Positions 19,377 through 29,742 of a stretch of DNA of 41,460 nt are shown here, piece after piece (the first letter of the stretch is position 1; each line of letters opens with the position of its first letter). This DNA is from Planctomycetia bacterium. Its GTDB lineage: Bacteria; Planctomycetota; Planctomycetia; Pirellulales; UBA1268. The DNA lies in assembly GCA_009922585.1 (NCBI GenBank), contig RFVE01000003.1:1-41460 (forward strand). Reading direction: 5' to 3'. A model generated the notes under the pieces. The model saw only the letters and a program-made list of their open reading frames with translations. It did not search any database and had not been told where the DNA came from. The position numbers were made by a program, and so were the translations under genes.

Positions 19377-20354
19377 TCAGCCGTTTGGAACAGTCACCCG
19401 CAGAAGCCGGCAGCCGTCGGCGTCGGTCGCCCGACAGGTCAGCGTCTGAGGCTCGAGCGCCGCCGGCAGGAGCAGGCAGTCGCCCCGCTTGAGGTCCGGC
19501 AGGCTCCACTGGTCGGGTAGGCTGGCCTCACCTGCGAGGACGGCCAGAAATTCACAGGTTCCACCGCTGGTCTGCCAGCTGCCGGTGGGAGAGACCTCAT
19601 CGAAACTGAAATATTGACAGTCCACCATGCGTTTGACAGCAGGGTCATCCGTCGCTGTCTTCGTGACTGCGGTGACGGGGCCGGTGAAGCGAGCTGCAGC
19701 AAGGCCCTCGTCCAGATGCAACGGCCGAGGGTGCCCGTCAGCATCGACCCGGTTCCAGTCAAACAGCCGGAAGGTGACGTCGCTCGACTGCTGAATCTCG
19801 GCGACGACGAGGCCGGCACCGATGGCGTGGACGGTTCCGGCGGGGATGAAAATGCAGTCTCCGGCGGCCGGCTCAATCGCGTGCAGCAGGTCCTCGCACC
19901 GCCCGGCTTCGATTGCATCGGCGAGGCTTTGCCGGTCGACCCCTTCCCGGAGGCCGGCAAAGATCCGGCTCCCTGGCTCAGCCTCGACCACGTACCAGGC
20001 CTCTGTTTTGCCGCGGTCGGGCGGCGTTCGTTTGGCGGCCGCGTGATCATCAGGATGCACCTGCACCGAGAGAACCTTGTGGGCATCAAGAAACTTGAAA
20101 AGCAGTGGAAACGCCGCTGGCTGGCTGCCGCCGCCAAGCAGTTCAGCTGGATGGTTGCGCAGCAGATCACCGAGGCGTTGCCCAGCCAGGGGACCGTCCC
20201 GGACCACGCTCTGGTCATCCCCGCGATCAACCAGTTCCCACGACTCGGCGTAGGGGCCAGCTTCGCTCAGCTGCCGGCCGAGGAAACTCTCAAATCGGCG
20301 GCCTCCCCAAAGGTAATGGCGGTAGAGGGGCGAGAATGTCAGGGGCGGCAGCAT
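19377..20354 (-). CDS. manA: Type I mannose-6-phosphate isomerase
   Basis: 'LTFSPLYRHYLWGGRRFESFLG', 'LLFKFLDAHKVLSVQVHPDD', 'GDCIFIPAGTVHAIGAGLVVAEIQQSSDVTFRLFDWNR'. Confidence 0.93.
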   Translation of the reverse strand: MLPPLTFSPLYRHYLWGGRRFESFLGRQLSEAGPYAESWELVDRGDDQSVVRDGPLAGQRLGDLLRNHPAELLGGGSQPAAFPLLFKFLDAHKVLSVQVHPDDHAAAKRTPPDRGKTEAWYVVEAEPGSRIFAGLREGVDRQSLADAIEAGRCEDLLHAIEPAAGDCIFIPAGTVHAIGAGLVVAEIQQSSDVTFRLFDWNRVDADGHPRPLHLDEGLAAARFTGPVTAVTKTATDDPAVKRMVDCQYFSFDEVSPTGSWQTSGGTCEFLAVLAGEASLPDQWSLPDLKRGDCLLLPAALEPQTLTCRATDADGCRLLRVTVPNG

Positions 20355-20429
20355 TGGTGAGCTCACGGGATAGCGGAGTGGATGGCACCAGGCTCTTTGC
20401 GGCAGCATCGGCCGGCAGCCGCGGCCCCG

Positions 20430-20600
20430 TCAAGACGGGCTGTAGCCCTCCAGAATCCGGCCAATGCCGAACAGACAGACCGAGGCCACCAGCAGCATCA
20501 GCATCTGCCCGAGTGAAATGGCGTGGTTGAGTTCCAGGACAATCGCGATGGCTGGAATCACCAGTCCCAGTCGTTGGCCGAGTTGTCCAATCATTCGCAT
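20430..20600 (-). CDS. Small membrane protein, 56 aa (absent from the supplied ORF track)
   Basis: Manual minus-strand translation: MRMIGQLGQRLGLVIPAIAIVLELNHAISLGQMLMLLVASVCLFGIGRILEGYSPS*, two hydrophobic segments. Confidence 0.55.
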   Translation of the reverse strand: MRMIGQLGQRLGLVIPAIAIVLELNHAISLGQMLMLLVASVCLFGIGRILEGYSPS

Positions 20601-20749
20601 AGGGCGATGCTCCCGGGGCTCTTTGGGCTCCGCAGCATACCTCCTGAGTGCCGATGCAGCAGCCCGGGGGTTGCCAGGATCCTGCAGACGGCAATACTCC
20701 TGACAGCAAGTTCAGACTTCCCTTCCCCTATCTCATGCAGGAGACTTCG

Positions 20750-21280
20750 ATGGCGACCACACGCCCCGGTGCCGTGACCTTCAAAGGCAACCCCCTCACG
20801 CTCATCGGTGATGCCGTCGCCGTCGGCGCAGACGCGCCGGCATTTGACGTGGTTGCCTATGAATCAGGGGGCATGCAGCACATCACCAAAGCCGACCTGC
20901 TCGGCAAGCCCGCCCTGATCAGTGTGGTGCCATCGCTTGATACCCCAGTCTGCCAGGTGCAGACCAAAACCTTCACTGGCCGGCTAGCTGCGCTCGGTGA
21001 CAAGGTGACAGCCCTCACCGTCAGCCTCGATTTGCCTTTCGCGATGAACCGGTTCTGCGGAGCCGAGTCAATCACCGGCATGAAGACCGGTAGCGACTAC
21101 ATGGACCGGAGCTTCGGTGAGCACTGGGGTGTGCTGATCGACGAACTCAAAATCCTCGCGCGGGCCGTTTTCGTGCTCGACGCCGAAGGCGTCATTCGTT
21201 ACGCCGAAGTGGTCAAGGAAGTGGCTGAAGAGCCCAACTACGACGCCGCGATCAGCGAACTCGAAAAACTGGCAGGCTAG
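20750..21280 (+). CDS. tpx: Thiol peroxidase (Tpx, atypical 2-Cys)
   Basis: 'GAVTFKGNPLTLIG', peroxidatic 'VPSLDTPVCQVQT', resolving 'FAMNRFCGAESI'. Confidence 0.95.
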   Translation: MATTRPGAVTFKGNPLTLIGDAVAVGADAPAFDVVAYESGGMQHITKADLLGKPALISVVPSLDTPVCQVQTKTFTGRLAALGDKVTALTVSLDLPFAMNRFCGAESITGMKTGSDYMDRSFGEHWGVLIDELKILARAVFVLDAEGVIRYAEVVKEVAEEPNYDAAISELEKLAG

Positions 21281-21414
21281 CTCGGGCAATCGGGGGGGCG
21301 TTCGGAAAAGCGCCACGAATGCGAGAGGATTAGAAGGGCGATTCACAGGAAACTTCCTGCTGCGAACAAAGCAATACATGCTTTGTGCCCCCGTGTTTTT
21401 TTCCCAGCCTCCGC

Positions 21415-24051
21415 TCAGCTCTTGAGCAGGGTCTGCATGGCGGCAGTTGCAGCGGTGAGTGCTTCTGGAAGCTTGTCGACCAGCTTGCCACCGGCTTGCG
21501 CGAGATCTGGACGTCCACCTCCTCGGCCGCCCACGACGGCGGCCGGCTCCTTGATCCAATTGCCGGCGGAGATGCCGCGGGCCTCGAGTTCTCGGCTGAT
21601 GCCGGCAACGAGTGTCACCTTGTCGCCTTCGGCTGCTCCGAACAGGATGGCGATGGGGCTGGCCTTCTGCCGCAGCTGATCAATGCACTGCCGCATGGCT
21701 GCGGCGTCGCTGTTCGTGGCGTCTGCAACCACAATCCGAACACCGTCCTGCTCGGTGGCCTGCTCCAGCAAACTCTCGGCTGAAAGTCCGGCCGCTGTTC
21801 CGGCTCGTCGCTTTTTGAGCTCTTTGAGTTCCTTGGTCAGAGCAGCCAGCCGCGTCGGGAGATCAGCAACCGGCACCTTCAACGCGGCTGCCGCAGTGGT
21901 CAGGGTCGCTTCCGCCTCACGGAATCGCTCCATTGCCCGGCGGCCGGTCACGGCCACCACTCGCCGGGTTCCAGCCGAGACGCTCTCTTCGGCGACAATT
22001 TTGACCGGGCCAATTTCACCCGTGTTGGCTACATGGGTACCACCGCAAAGCTCCCGGCTGAGCCCCTCCATCGTCACCATGCGGACGACATCAGGGTATT
22101 TTTCACCGAACAGCATCATGGCACCGGCATGCCGCGCCTCGGCCAGTGGCATCAGAGTAGCTGCCACCGGCGCCGCTGCCAGCGTACTGTCATTGACCAT
22201 CGCCTCAATCTGCGCGAGGGTCTCTTCGCTGACGGCGTTTGTGTGGCTGAAATCAAACCGCAGGTGGTCAGCATCGACCTTCGACCCCTGCTGGACAGCA
22301 TGCGGCCCTAGAAAGTGCTGCAGGGCGGCATGCACCAGGTGGGTCGCCGAGTGGGCCCGGCGAATCGCAGCCCGGCGCTGGCTATCGACCGCTGTGCGGA
22401 CGGTCTGGCCCAACTCAAGTGAACCCTCTCGCAGGTGGCCAATGTGGAGCATGAAGCCCCCTTCTCGCTGAGTGTCGAGCACTTCGAAGCGGCCAGCAGG
22501 GCTCTCCAGCCAGCCGGTGTCACCGACCTGACCGCCGGACTCACCATAGAAGCTGGTTTTGTCGAGCACGATCGTCACTAGCCGGTGGGGTTCGCTGCGG
22601 ATGTCGGACGCCGGCGGGCCAAGTTCTTGCAGCGACTCACACAGCCGATCCTGGGCGATGATGCCGACGATCTTCCCCTCGGTTTCAACCGTCTCGTAGC
22701 CGACAAATTCCGACCCGTGCATCGCCTTCTTGAGCGCATCGAGTGGTCCTGAGGTGAAGACCTCAACCCGCGAGCCGGCGCCCGACCGTTGGCCATGGGC
22801 CTCCATCGCTTCGCGAAACCCGTTCCAGTCAAAGGCACAGTTCCGCTCCGCAGCCAGGGTCTCAAGCAGTTCCGGTGGAAAGCCATAGGTGGTGTAGAGT
22901 TCGCAGGCATCCTCCCCGCCAACCAGGCCACCACCGGCAGACTCGATCGAATCGAACAGTTTTTCGATCCGGGACAGGCCGCCGTCGATTGTCGCCAAAA
23001 AGGACTCTTCTTCTCGCTTGATCACTCCGCTGACCCGTTCGACGGTATCAGCCAGTTCGGGATAGCCGCGGGTCATCTGGGCCGCCACTGCCGCCGGCAG
23101 TTGGTGCAGGAATGGCTCCCGCATGCCCATCTGCCAGCCGTCGAGCACGGCCCGTCGAAGCAGTCGCTTGACGACGTACTTCTCTTCGTTGTTACCTGGC
23201 AGCACATTCTCGTGAATGGCAAAGCTGCAGGCCCGCACATGGTCGGCGATGCGGCGAATTCTGCGGCCGTCATCATCATCTGGCAGATACCGCCGTTGGC
23301 AGGTTTCTGCCACGGCCTCGACCAATGGCAGCAGGATGTCAATATGAAAGTTGCTGTCGACCCCCTGCAGCATGGCGGCGGTTCGCTCGAGGCCCATGCC
23401 GGTGTCGATATTCCGGCTCGGCAGCGGTTTGAGATTCTCAGGCGGATCGCCAACGCGGTTGAACTGCGTGAAGACGAGGTTCCAGATCTCGACATCGCTG
23501 CCATCGGGCATCCGGTAGAAGATTTCGCTACAGGGCCCGCAGACCCCGTCCGGCCCCTGCGAGGGTGCACTGGCCGGCCAGAAATTGTCATCCTCGCCCA
23601 TCCGGGTGATCCGGTTGGCCGGCACCCCGACCTCGTCCGACCAGATGCAGTAAGCCTCGTTGTCATCGTCGTAAACGGTGATTGATAGTTTTTCAGGGTC
23701 GATGTTCAGCCAGTCGCGGCTGGTGAGAAACTCCCAGGCCCAGAGAATCGCTTCGCGTTTGAAGTAGTCGCCAAAGCTGAAGTTCCCCAACATCTCGAAG
23801 AACGTATGGTGACGAGGCGTACGGCCAACGTTATCGATGTCGCCGGTTCGCAGACACTTCTGACAACTCGTAGCCCGGGTGTACTCAAGTTTGCACTTGC
23901 CCAGGAAGTGGTCCTTGAACTGGTTCATGCCGGCCGGCGTGAACAGCACCGACGGATCCCACCGCGGTACTAATACGTCACTCGGCCGACGCACGCAGCC
24001 CTTCGACTCAAAAAAAGTGAGGTAAGCCTCGCGGAGGTCATCTGCCTTCAT
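21415..24051 (-). CDS. alaS: Alanyl-tRNA synthetase
   Basis: 'LREAYLTFFESKGC', 'FTPAGMNQFKDHFLG', 'HSATHLVHAALQ', 'LCGGTHVANTGEIG'. Confidence 0.98.
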   Translation of the reverse strand: MKADDLREAYLTFFESKGCVRRPSDVLVPRWDPSVLFTPAGMNQFKDHFLGKCKLEYTRATSCQKCLRTGDIDNVGRTPRHHTFFEMLGNFSFGDYFKREAILWAWEFLTSRDWLNIDPEKLSITVYDDDNEAYCIWSDEVGVPANRITRMGEDDNFWPASAPSQGPDGVCGPCSEIFYRMPDGSDVEIWNLVFTQFNRVGDPPENLKPLPSRNIDTGMGLERTAAMLQGVDSNFHIDILLPLVEAVAETCQRRYLPDDDDGRRIRRIADHVRACSFAIHENVLPGNNEEKYVVKRLLRRAVLDGWQMGMREPFLHQLPAAVAAQMTRGYPELADTVERVSGVIKREEESFLATIDGGLSRIEKLFDSIESAGGGLVGGEDACELYTTYGFPPELLETLAAERNCAFDWNGFREAMEAHGQRSGAGSRVEVFTSGPLDALKKAMHGSEFVGYETVETEGKIVGIIAQDRLCESLQELGPPASDIRSEPHRLVTIVLDKTSFYGESGGQVGDTGWLESPAGRFEVLDTQREGGFMLHIGHLREGSLELGQTVRTAVDSQRRAAIRRAHSATHLVHAALQHFLGPHAVQQGSKVDADHLRFDFSHTNAVSEETLAQIEAMVNDSTLAAAPVAATLMPLAEARHAGAMMLFGEKYPDVVRMVTMEGLSRELCGGTHVANTGEIGPVKIVAEESVSAGTRRVVAVTGRRAMERFREAEATLTTAAAALKVPVADLPTRLAALTKELKELKKRRAGTAAGLSAESLLEQATEQDGVRIVVADATNSDAAAMRQCIDQLRQKASPIAILFGAAEGDKVTLVAGISRELEARGISAGNWIKEPAAVVGGRGGGRPDLAQAGGKLVDKLPEALTAATAAMQTLLKS

Positions 24052-24167
24052 AAAATCATCGACTCCGAAACGTCACAGCCAAACGCGAACGAAGCCGCAC
24101 TATACCCGCTTCCCGACCGGGAAACAGGCCAGCGGCCGTCGCTCACGGCTGGGATTGCAGGACGCTT

Positions 24168-25373
24168 TTACTCCGCGTCATCGCCGTCGGCCTTGGTCTC
24201 TTTTTCGACCTCAAGCAGGGGTTCCCGGCTGGCGATGATTTTCTGCCGGATCTCCGCAGCCACCGCGGGGTTTTCCTTGAGGAACAGCCGAGCCTTCTCC
24301 CGGCCCTGGCCGAGATGGGTGTCGCCGTAGCGAATCCAGGTGCCCGACTTCTCGATCAGCTTGGCCGTTAGGCCGAGGTCGAGCAGATCACCTTCGGCAC
24401 TGATGCCGTCGGCGTGCATCATGTCGAATTCAGCCACCCGGAACGGCGGAGCCACCTTGTTTTTCACCACCTTTACCCGCACCCGCTGGCCGACCACGTC
24501 CTCGCCATCTTTCAGGCCGCCAATCCGGCGGACATCAATGCGGCAGGACGAATAGAACTTCAGAGCCCGGCCGCCCGGCGTGGTCTCGGGGCTGCCGAAC
24601 ATTACCCCGATCTTTTCACGGATCTGATTGATGAAGATGACACAGGTCTTGCTCTTGGCGATAGCGCCGGTCAGCTTCCGCATCGCCTGACTCATCAGGC
24701 GGGCCTGGAGCCCCACGAAGGAGTCGCCGATCTCACCATCGAGTTCCTTTTGTGGCACGAGTGCCGCCACTGAATCGACCACGATGATGTCGACCGCATT
24801 TGACTTGATCAGCAGTTCCGCGATCTGCATCGCCTCTTCACCACTGGTCGGCTGACTGACCAGCAGAGTCTCGAGGGCGATGCCCAGTTTCTTTGCCCAG
24901 CTCGGGTCGAGGGCATGTTCGGCGTCGATGAAGGCAGCGACACCACCGCCTTGCTGAGCAGCGGCGACGGCATGCAGGGCGAGTGTCGTCTTGCCGCTTG
25001 ATTCAGGGCCAAACACTTCGATGATCCGGCCCCTGGGGAAGCCCCTGCCTCCGAGGGCGAGATCGACTGAAAGACTGCCACTGGGGATGCCGTCCGCCAC
25101 CGCTTTGCTGTCGGAGCCGAGCGGCATGATCGAGCCCTGGCCGAACTCCTTCTCAATCTGGGCGACGGCATTCTTGAGCACAGGATTGTCTTCAATGAAC
25201 GAAGCGGCGGTCTTCTCGGCGGCTTTCTTGGCGTTGCCGCGGCTGGCGGTCGTCTTCGCGGTGGTCTGTTTGGCTCTGGCCATACGGCTGGGAGTTCCTT
25301 CGGTTGTGGTTGTTGAGGCCTTGCTGGCAGGGGATGAGGTCTTCGCTGAGGCTGGTTTTGCAGCAGTGATCAT
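24168..25373 (-). CDS. recA: Recombinase RecA with Ala/Thr/Lys-rich N-terminal extension
   Basis: '[19 protein letters not shown]', '[18 protein letters not shown]', '[22 protein letters not shown]'. AAGGAG precedes the ATG at 25373; an internal start (MARAKQTT, 25283) is also possible. Confidence 0.97.
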   Translation of the reverse strand: MITAAKPASAKTSSPASKASTTTTEGTPSRMARAKQTTAKTTASRGNAKKAAEKTAASFIEDNPVLKNAVAQIEKEFGQGSIMPLGSDSKAVADGIPSGSLSVDLALGGRGFPRGRIIEVFGPESSGKTTLALHAVAAAQQGGGVAAFIDAEHALDPSWAKKLGIALETLLVSQPTSGEEAMQIAELLIKSNAVDIIVVDSVAALVPQKELDGEIGDSFVGLQARLMSQAMRKLTGAIAKSKTCVIFINQIREKIGVMFGSPETTPGGRALKFYSSCRIDVRRIGGLKDGEDVVGQRVRVKVVKNKVAPPFRVAEFDMMHADGISAEGDLLDLGLTAKLIEKSGTWIRYGDTHLGQGREKARLFLKENPAVAAEIRQKIIASREPLLEVEKETKADGDDAE

Positions 25374-25470
25374 TGGCCGACTCCTTGGAGGATGGTTCCG
25401 CGTCGGGTCGGCCGCCGGTCACACCCAACAGTGTGATGAAATCCCGGCAAACCGGCTACGTGGGGGAGCG

Positions 25471-25485
25471 GAACGACGGTGGAAC
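25471..25485 (-). promoter_or_regulatory. Candidate LexA-type direct-repeat operator GTTC-N7-GTTC upstream of recA
   Basis: Plus strand reads GAAC-GACGGTG-GAAC at 25471-25485, between the candidate promoter and recA. Confidence 0.4.
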
Positions 25486-25526
25486 GTCAGCCCAAACCCG
25501 CAGTCACGCGGAATGTGAACCTCTGT

Positions 25527-25555
25527 ATAGTATCGGCTCTTGGGCTATCCTGCAA
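25527..25555 (-). promoter_or_regulatory. Candidate sigma70-like recA promoter
   Basis: Minus strand TTGCAG (25555-25550), 17-nt spacer, TACTAT (25532-25527). Confidence 0.5.
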
Positions 25556-25569
25556 GCAGAAAATTGTGC

Positions 25570-26496
25570 CTAAAACGACAGCATTTGGCGGTAGTCGGCG
25601 AGGCGGCGATCGACCATCTGGCGGTCGAGCTTTTCCAGTCGGTCGAGGCTGAAGTCTTCCACGGTGAAACTGGCGGTGACGACGCCGTAGGCGAGTGCTT
25701 CCTTGAGGGCCTGGGGGTCAAAGCGTCCGAGAGCAGCCAGGTGCCCCATCATGCCGCCGGCAAAGCTGTCGCCGGCCCCTGTCGGGTCGAGCACCTCGGA
25801 GGTGGGGAAGGCCGGCATCACGTACATCTCGTGCTCGCTGAAGAACATTGCTCCGTGTTCTCCCTTTTTGATGACGACGAACTTTGGCCCCATCGCCCGA
25901 ACCGCATGGCCAGCCCGAACCAGGTTCTCGTCCTCTGCGAGCAGTTTGGCCTCGGCATCGTTGAGCACCAGACCATCGACCCGCTTGAGCAGTTCGCCGA
26001 GTTCGTCCCGTTGAATGTTGATCCAAAGGTCCATGGTGTCGGCCACCGTCAGTTCGGCTTTTTCGGCTTGATTGAGTACGTCGAGTTGGACAGTCGGTGA
26101 GGCGTTGCCGAGAAATAGGAACCGGCAGTCACGATGGCTCGCACCGAGTTTGGGCTGAAACGTGTCGAGCACATTCAGGTGCACTTCGATCGTCTCGCGG
26201 TCATTCATGTTGGGCAGATACCGCCCCCGCCAGCGGAAGGTCTTGCCGCCGGGAATGGTCTGAAGCCCAGAGGTGTCGATCCCCTTGCCCTCGAGGAGCG
26301 TGGTGTGGCTGGCCGGCCAATCCTCGCCGACGGCTCCGATCATCCGAACCGGCGAGAAGAAACTGGCGGCGTACGAGAAAAAGACAGCAGAGCCACCGAG
26401 GACATCGTCCCGCTTGTCGGTCGGGGTTTCCACGCAATCCAGGGCCACACTTCCGACAACTAGCAACGGCATCCGTTCTCTCCGAATTTCTTCCAC
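25570..26496 (-). CDS. PfkB-family carbohydrate/nucleoside kinase
   Basis: 'LLVVGSVALDCVETP', C-terminal PfkB signature 'DPTGAGDSFAGGMMGHLA'. Confidence 0.9.
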   Translation of the reverse strand: MEEIRRERMPLLVVGSVALDCVETPTDKRDDVLGGSAVFFSYAASFFSPVRMIGAVGEDWPASHTTLLEGKGIDTSGLQTIPGGKTFRWRGRYLPNMNDRETIEVHLNVLDTFQPKLGASHRDCRFLFLGNASPTVQLDVLNQAEKAELTVADTMDLWINIQRDELGELLKRVDGLVLNDAEAKLLAEDENLVRAGHAVRAMGPKFVVIKKGEHGAMFFSEHEMYVMPAFPTSEVLDPTGAGDSFAGGMMGHLAALGRFDPQALKEALAYGVVTASFTVEDFSLDRLEKLDRQMVDRRLADYRQMLSF

Positions 26497-26620
26497 GAGT
26501 GATGATTCTGGGGGCGTCAGATTCCCTGAACGGATTCCAAGCCCCGACGAAACGCTGACTCTACTCGTTGGAGGGCAGCAGCGTCTACCGACTACCGGGA
26601 CGATGCCACAGCAGAGACGC

Positions 26621-28180
26621 TCAGCCGCACAGTGGGAGAGCCCGCCTTAGTCGCGTAACCGATTGCTCGCGGCCAAGAATCGTGAGGCAGTCGTAGAGCC
26701 CTGGGCCGACCGTCTTGCCGGTCGCCGCCACACGAACGGCGTGGATCAGGTCACCCACCTTCTTGCCGGCCACCTCAACCACCTCCTTGAGGGCTGTCTC
26801 GAGCGTCTCAGCATTGTAAGGTTCGGCGGCGAGAAGCCGTTCGATGAAGGCCTCAAGCAGCGGTCGTGTGCCGGCCTTGGCCAGTCGTTTGGCGACGGCG
26901 GCGGGATCAAGCGCTGGCTCCTCGACCAGAAAAAAGTCGGCGTAGGTGAGGATGTCGCCGGCCACCTTCAGCCGGTCACCCGACACCTCAATTACCGTGG
27001 CGACCGTCTGGCGAACGGGCTCCGGCACCGGGTCGGGAATCAGTCCCGCCTTGATCAGGAATGGCAGCATCAGTTCGAGTTTCTCGGCGGTTGATAACTG
27101 CTGCATGTAATGGTCTTGCACGGCCCAGAGCTTCTTGGGATCGAAGCCGGCGGGTGAGGAGTTGACCCGCTCAAGCGAGAAGTTGTCGATCAACTGCTGC
27201 CGTGAGAAGAACTCGGTGTGATCGTCGAGTGACCAGCCGAGCAGCGTCAGGTAGTTGTCGATGGCCCAGGGCAGGTAGCCGACGTCCCGGTAGAAGTCGA
27301 CGATCACCGGGTTGAAGGTGTCGGCCTCGGGCTGAAGACCGATCTGCTGGGCGATTCGCATGCCGTGCTCGGCCACTTGGGCGAAGTCACGGTTCTTGAG
27401 ATACTGAGCCAATTTTCGCTTGCTCAGCTTGGTGCGGCTGCCAGGTTCCGCCACCAGTGGCAGGTGGGCGTAGACCGGCAGTCGATAGCCAAGGCTCTGG
27501 GCGATGAAGGCCTGCCGAGGCGTGTTGGAGAGGTGTTCTTCCGCCCGGATGACATGGCTGATCTGCATCTCGTGGTCGTCGACCACTGTGGCCAAATGAT
27601 AGAGGCACGAGCCGTCGGCCCGCTGGATGACATGATCCTGCTCCCGCTCCCAAGCGAACTCCACCCGGCCCCGGACGGCGTCATCGAGCACCAGGCTGCC
27701 CTCGCGGGGCATCTTCAGCCGGACCACCGCCCGCCTGCCTTCACCGGCGAATTGCTCGGCGGTCGCCTCGTCAAAGGCGGCGAAGCGGCGGCTGTAGAGG
27801 AAGGGGCGGCCGGCGGCCTGGGCTTCTTTGCGTTCGGCGTCGAGTTCCTCCGGCGTGGCAAAGTCACGGTAGGCATGGCCTGAGGCCAGCAGCTGCGCGG
27901 CGGCGGCGGCATAGTGGTCGGCCCGCTGCGACTGAAAGTAAGGGCCAAAGTCGCCCCCGACCCGTGGCCCTTCATCCCAGTCGATGCCCAGCCAGGTCAG
28001 GCCGGCCAGGATCGGGTCGAGGGCGGCATCGAGATTGCGGACCTCGTCGGTGTCGTCGATTCGCAGGATGAACTGGCCGCCATGCCGGCGGGCGAACAAC
28101 CAGTTGAACAGGGCGGTGCGAACGCCGCCGATGTGTAGGTAGCCAGTGGGGCTGGGAGCAAATCTGGTTCTGATTGTCAC
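26621..28180 (-). CDS. gltX: Glutamyl-tRNA synthetase (GTG start proposed)
   Basis: 'TIRTRFAPSPTGYLHIGGVRTALFNWLFARRHGG', 'KLSKRK' motif; GTG at 28180 fits the conserved N-terminus. Confidence 0.96.
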   Translation of the reverse strand: MTIRTRFAPSPTGYLHIGGVRTALFNWLFARRHGGQFILRIDDTDEVRNLDAALDPILAGLTWLGIDWDEGPRVGGDFGPYFQSQRADHYAAAAAQLLASGHAYRDFATPEELDAERKEAQAAGRPFLYSRRFAAFDEATAEQFAGEGRRAVVRLKMPREGSLVLDDAVRGRVEFAWEREQDHVIQRADGSCLYHLATVVDDHEMQISHVIRAEEHLSNTPRQAFIAQSLGYRLPVYAHLPLVAEPGSRTKLSKRKLAQYLKNRDFAQVAEHGMRIAQQIGLQPEADTFNPVIVDFYRDVGYLPWAIDNYLTLLGWSLDDHTEFFSRQQLIDNFSLERVNSSPAGFDPKKLWAVQDHYMQQLSTAEKLELMLPFLIKAGLIPDPVPEPVRQTVATVIEVSGDRLKVAGDILTYADFFLVEEPALDPAAVAKRLAKAGTRPLLEAFIERLLAAEPYNAETLETALKEVVEVAGKKVGDLIHAVRVAATGKTVGPGLYDCLTILGREQSVTRLRRALPLCG

Positions 28181-28367
28181 GGGAATACCTCCAGCAGCAC
28201 TATCGGCAAGAGGCCGCTCGCCGTCAAAGCGGGCAGCCTCGCGGCGGGTCGAAACGCACATCTTCCGCCACCGCTTCAATGCGATGGCTCGCAGCGAGGC
28301 AGCCCCTCGGTGTTTTCAAGATCGCCGATCGCCGCGTTCTACGGCGGTAAACCTTAGCCACCGTTTG

Positions 28368-29495
28368 CTAGGCGGCCCGGCTGCTGCGGGCGAGCTTACG
28401 GAGCCGCCGTCGTTCGGCCTTCGACAGCCGTCGCTGTGGTTCGTTTTTGTCGCACTCGTCATCGGCGTGATTCTCGAGCGAGTCGTCTGCGGTCACAGCT
28501 TCGGACTCCACTGCCGGGGTGAAGTTCGGAGTTTCTTCCGGCTCTTCATCGACGGCCTCGTCAGTTCGCTTGGCTGGGGCTGCAGCGGGCCGAGGCGACT
28601 GCTTCTCGCGGCGTTTTCGCGGCTGGCGAGTCTGTGGCAGAACGCAGAGTCCGTCAATCTCACGCAGGCTGCTGCGGACTGCCAGCATCATTGCCAGCAA
28701 TATCAGCCCGCTGCCGGCCAGCCAGGCCGCCGACGCCAGTAGTGGCAGCCTGACATCGGCGGCAGAAAACCAGAGGGAGCCGACTGCAGCAGCCCAGAAC
28801 AGCAGGGCTAGGCCGAGTGTGAGAGTGGTCGGTAACCGTTCCCGCATCCGCAGCACCGTCCAGGGCACCGTCACCACGAGGCCGACGATTCCAACGGTAA
28901 GCCACCAGCCGAGGCCGTGCGGCCCAAACGGTGTCTCAGTGAGGGTGACAAATGTTGCTGCGACGGCGGGGCCAAGCGGTGTCGCCGTGGCAGCCGCTGC
29001 CACCAGCCAGACGAAGGCCAGCCAGCCCCAGGCTCGAAACCGACCGCTAAATTCATCCCGGCGGTGACGCTGAATCGAGCGGACCACCAGGGTGGTGGCG
29101 GCGGCGAGCAACAGGAAGACTTGCGTCAGCCAGCCAGCGAGCGTTGCCTGCCCCTGCAAGCTGAGGCCATTGCGAATATGCAGGAGGCTGGCTGTGAAGC
29201 GGTCAGACTCTGGAATCAATTCGCGGCCGAAGATTTCACGGGCAAAGTCGGTAGTGACTGCCAGGCCGATCAGCAGGGAAGTCGCAACGAAGCAGCCAAT
29301 CAGCGGCGCTATCCGGGTCGGTACCAGGGCTGCCAGTTGTCGCTGGGCTGCGGGCAGCAGATCACCTCGGATGGCGGGTGATTCAACCTGATCACGGAGC
29401 CCGGCAACGGCTGCGTCAGGCGGATCGCCCTCTGCAGACAGCGCGGCGGCCAGCCGCCGTCGTTGACTGCGACCGAACATCCGATTCACTGCCAT
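28368..29495 (-). CDS. Multi-pass membrane protein with charged C-terminal tail, unknown function
   Basis: Several hydrophobic segments, then an acidic/basic tail ending 'RRLSKAERRRLRKLARSSRAA'. Confidence 0.7.
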   Translation of the reverse strand: MAVNRMFGRSQRRRLAAALSAEGDPPDAAVAGLRDQVESPAIRGDLLPAAQRQLAALVPTRIAPLIGCFVATSLLIGLAVTTDFAREIFGRELIPESDRFTASLLHIRNGLSLQGQATLAGWLTQVFLLLAAATTLVVRSIQRHRRDEFSGRFRAWGWLAFVWLVAAAATATPLGPAVAATFVTLTETPFGPHGLGWWLTVGIVGLVVTVPWTVLRMRERLPTTLTLGLALLFWAAAVGSLWFSAADVRLPLLASAAWLAGSGLILLAMMLAVRSSLREIDGLCVLPQTRQPRKRREKQSPRPAAAPAKRTDEAVDEEPEETPNFTPAVESEAVTADDSLENHADDECDKNEPQRRLSKAERRRLRKLARSSRAA

Positions 29496-29742
29496 TGCTG
29501 CTGTATCCCTTCAGCTCTTCCATACCCAATCCTGCCATCGGCAGCCGGCTGGTCCGGGTTCGGTTTTCTCTGCCACTCCCGTGCGACCGGCGTAGCCGGC
29601 ATGACCGGCTGTGAAAGGGACGAGTGGAGACGGCCAGTTTGCCCGCCACTCGGGCCTGGGGTACGATCCGGCACAGAGCCGGCGGTCGGCGCCGGAATAC
29701 TGCTTGCTGCTCGCCCACCCCACATGCGGAGACTGTCGATTC

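Noticed and set aside
22789-23685. 298-aa plus-strand ORF
   Set aside because: Antisense to alaS; shadow ORF.
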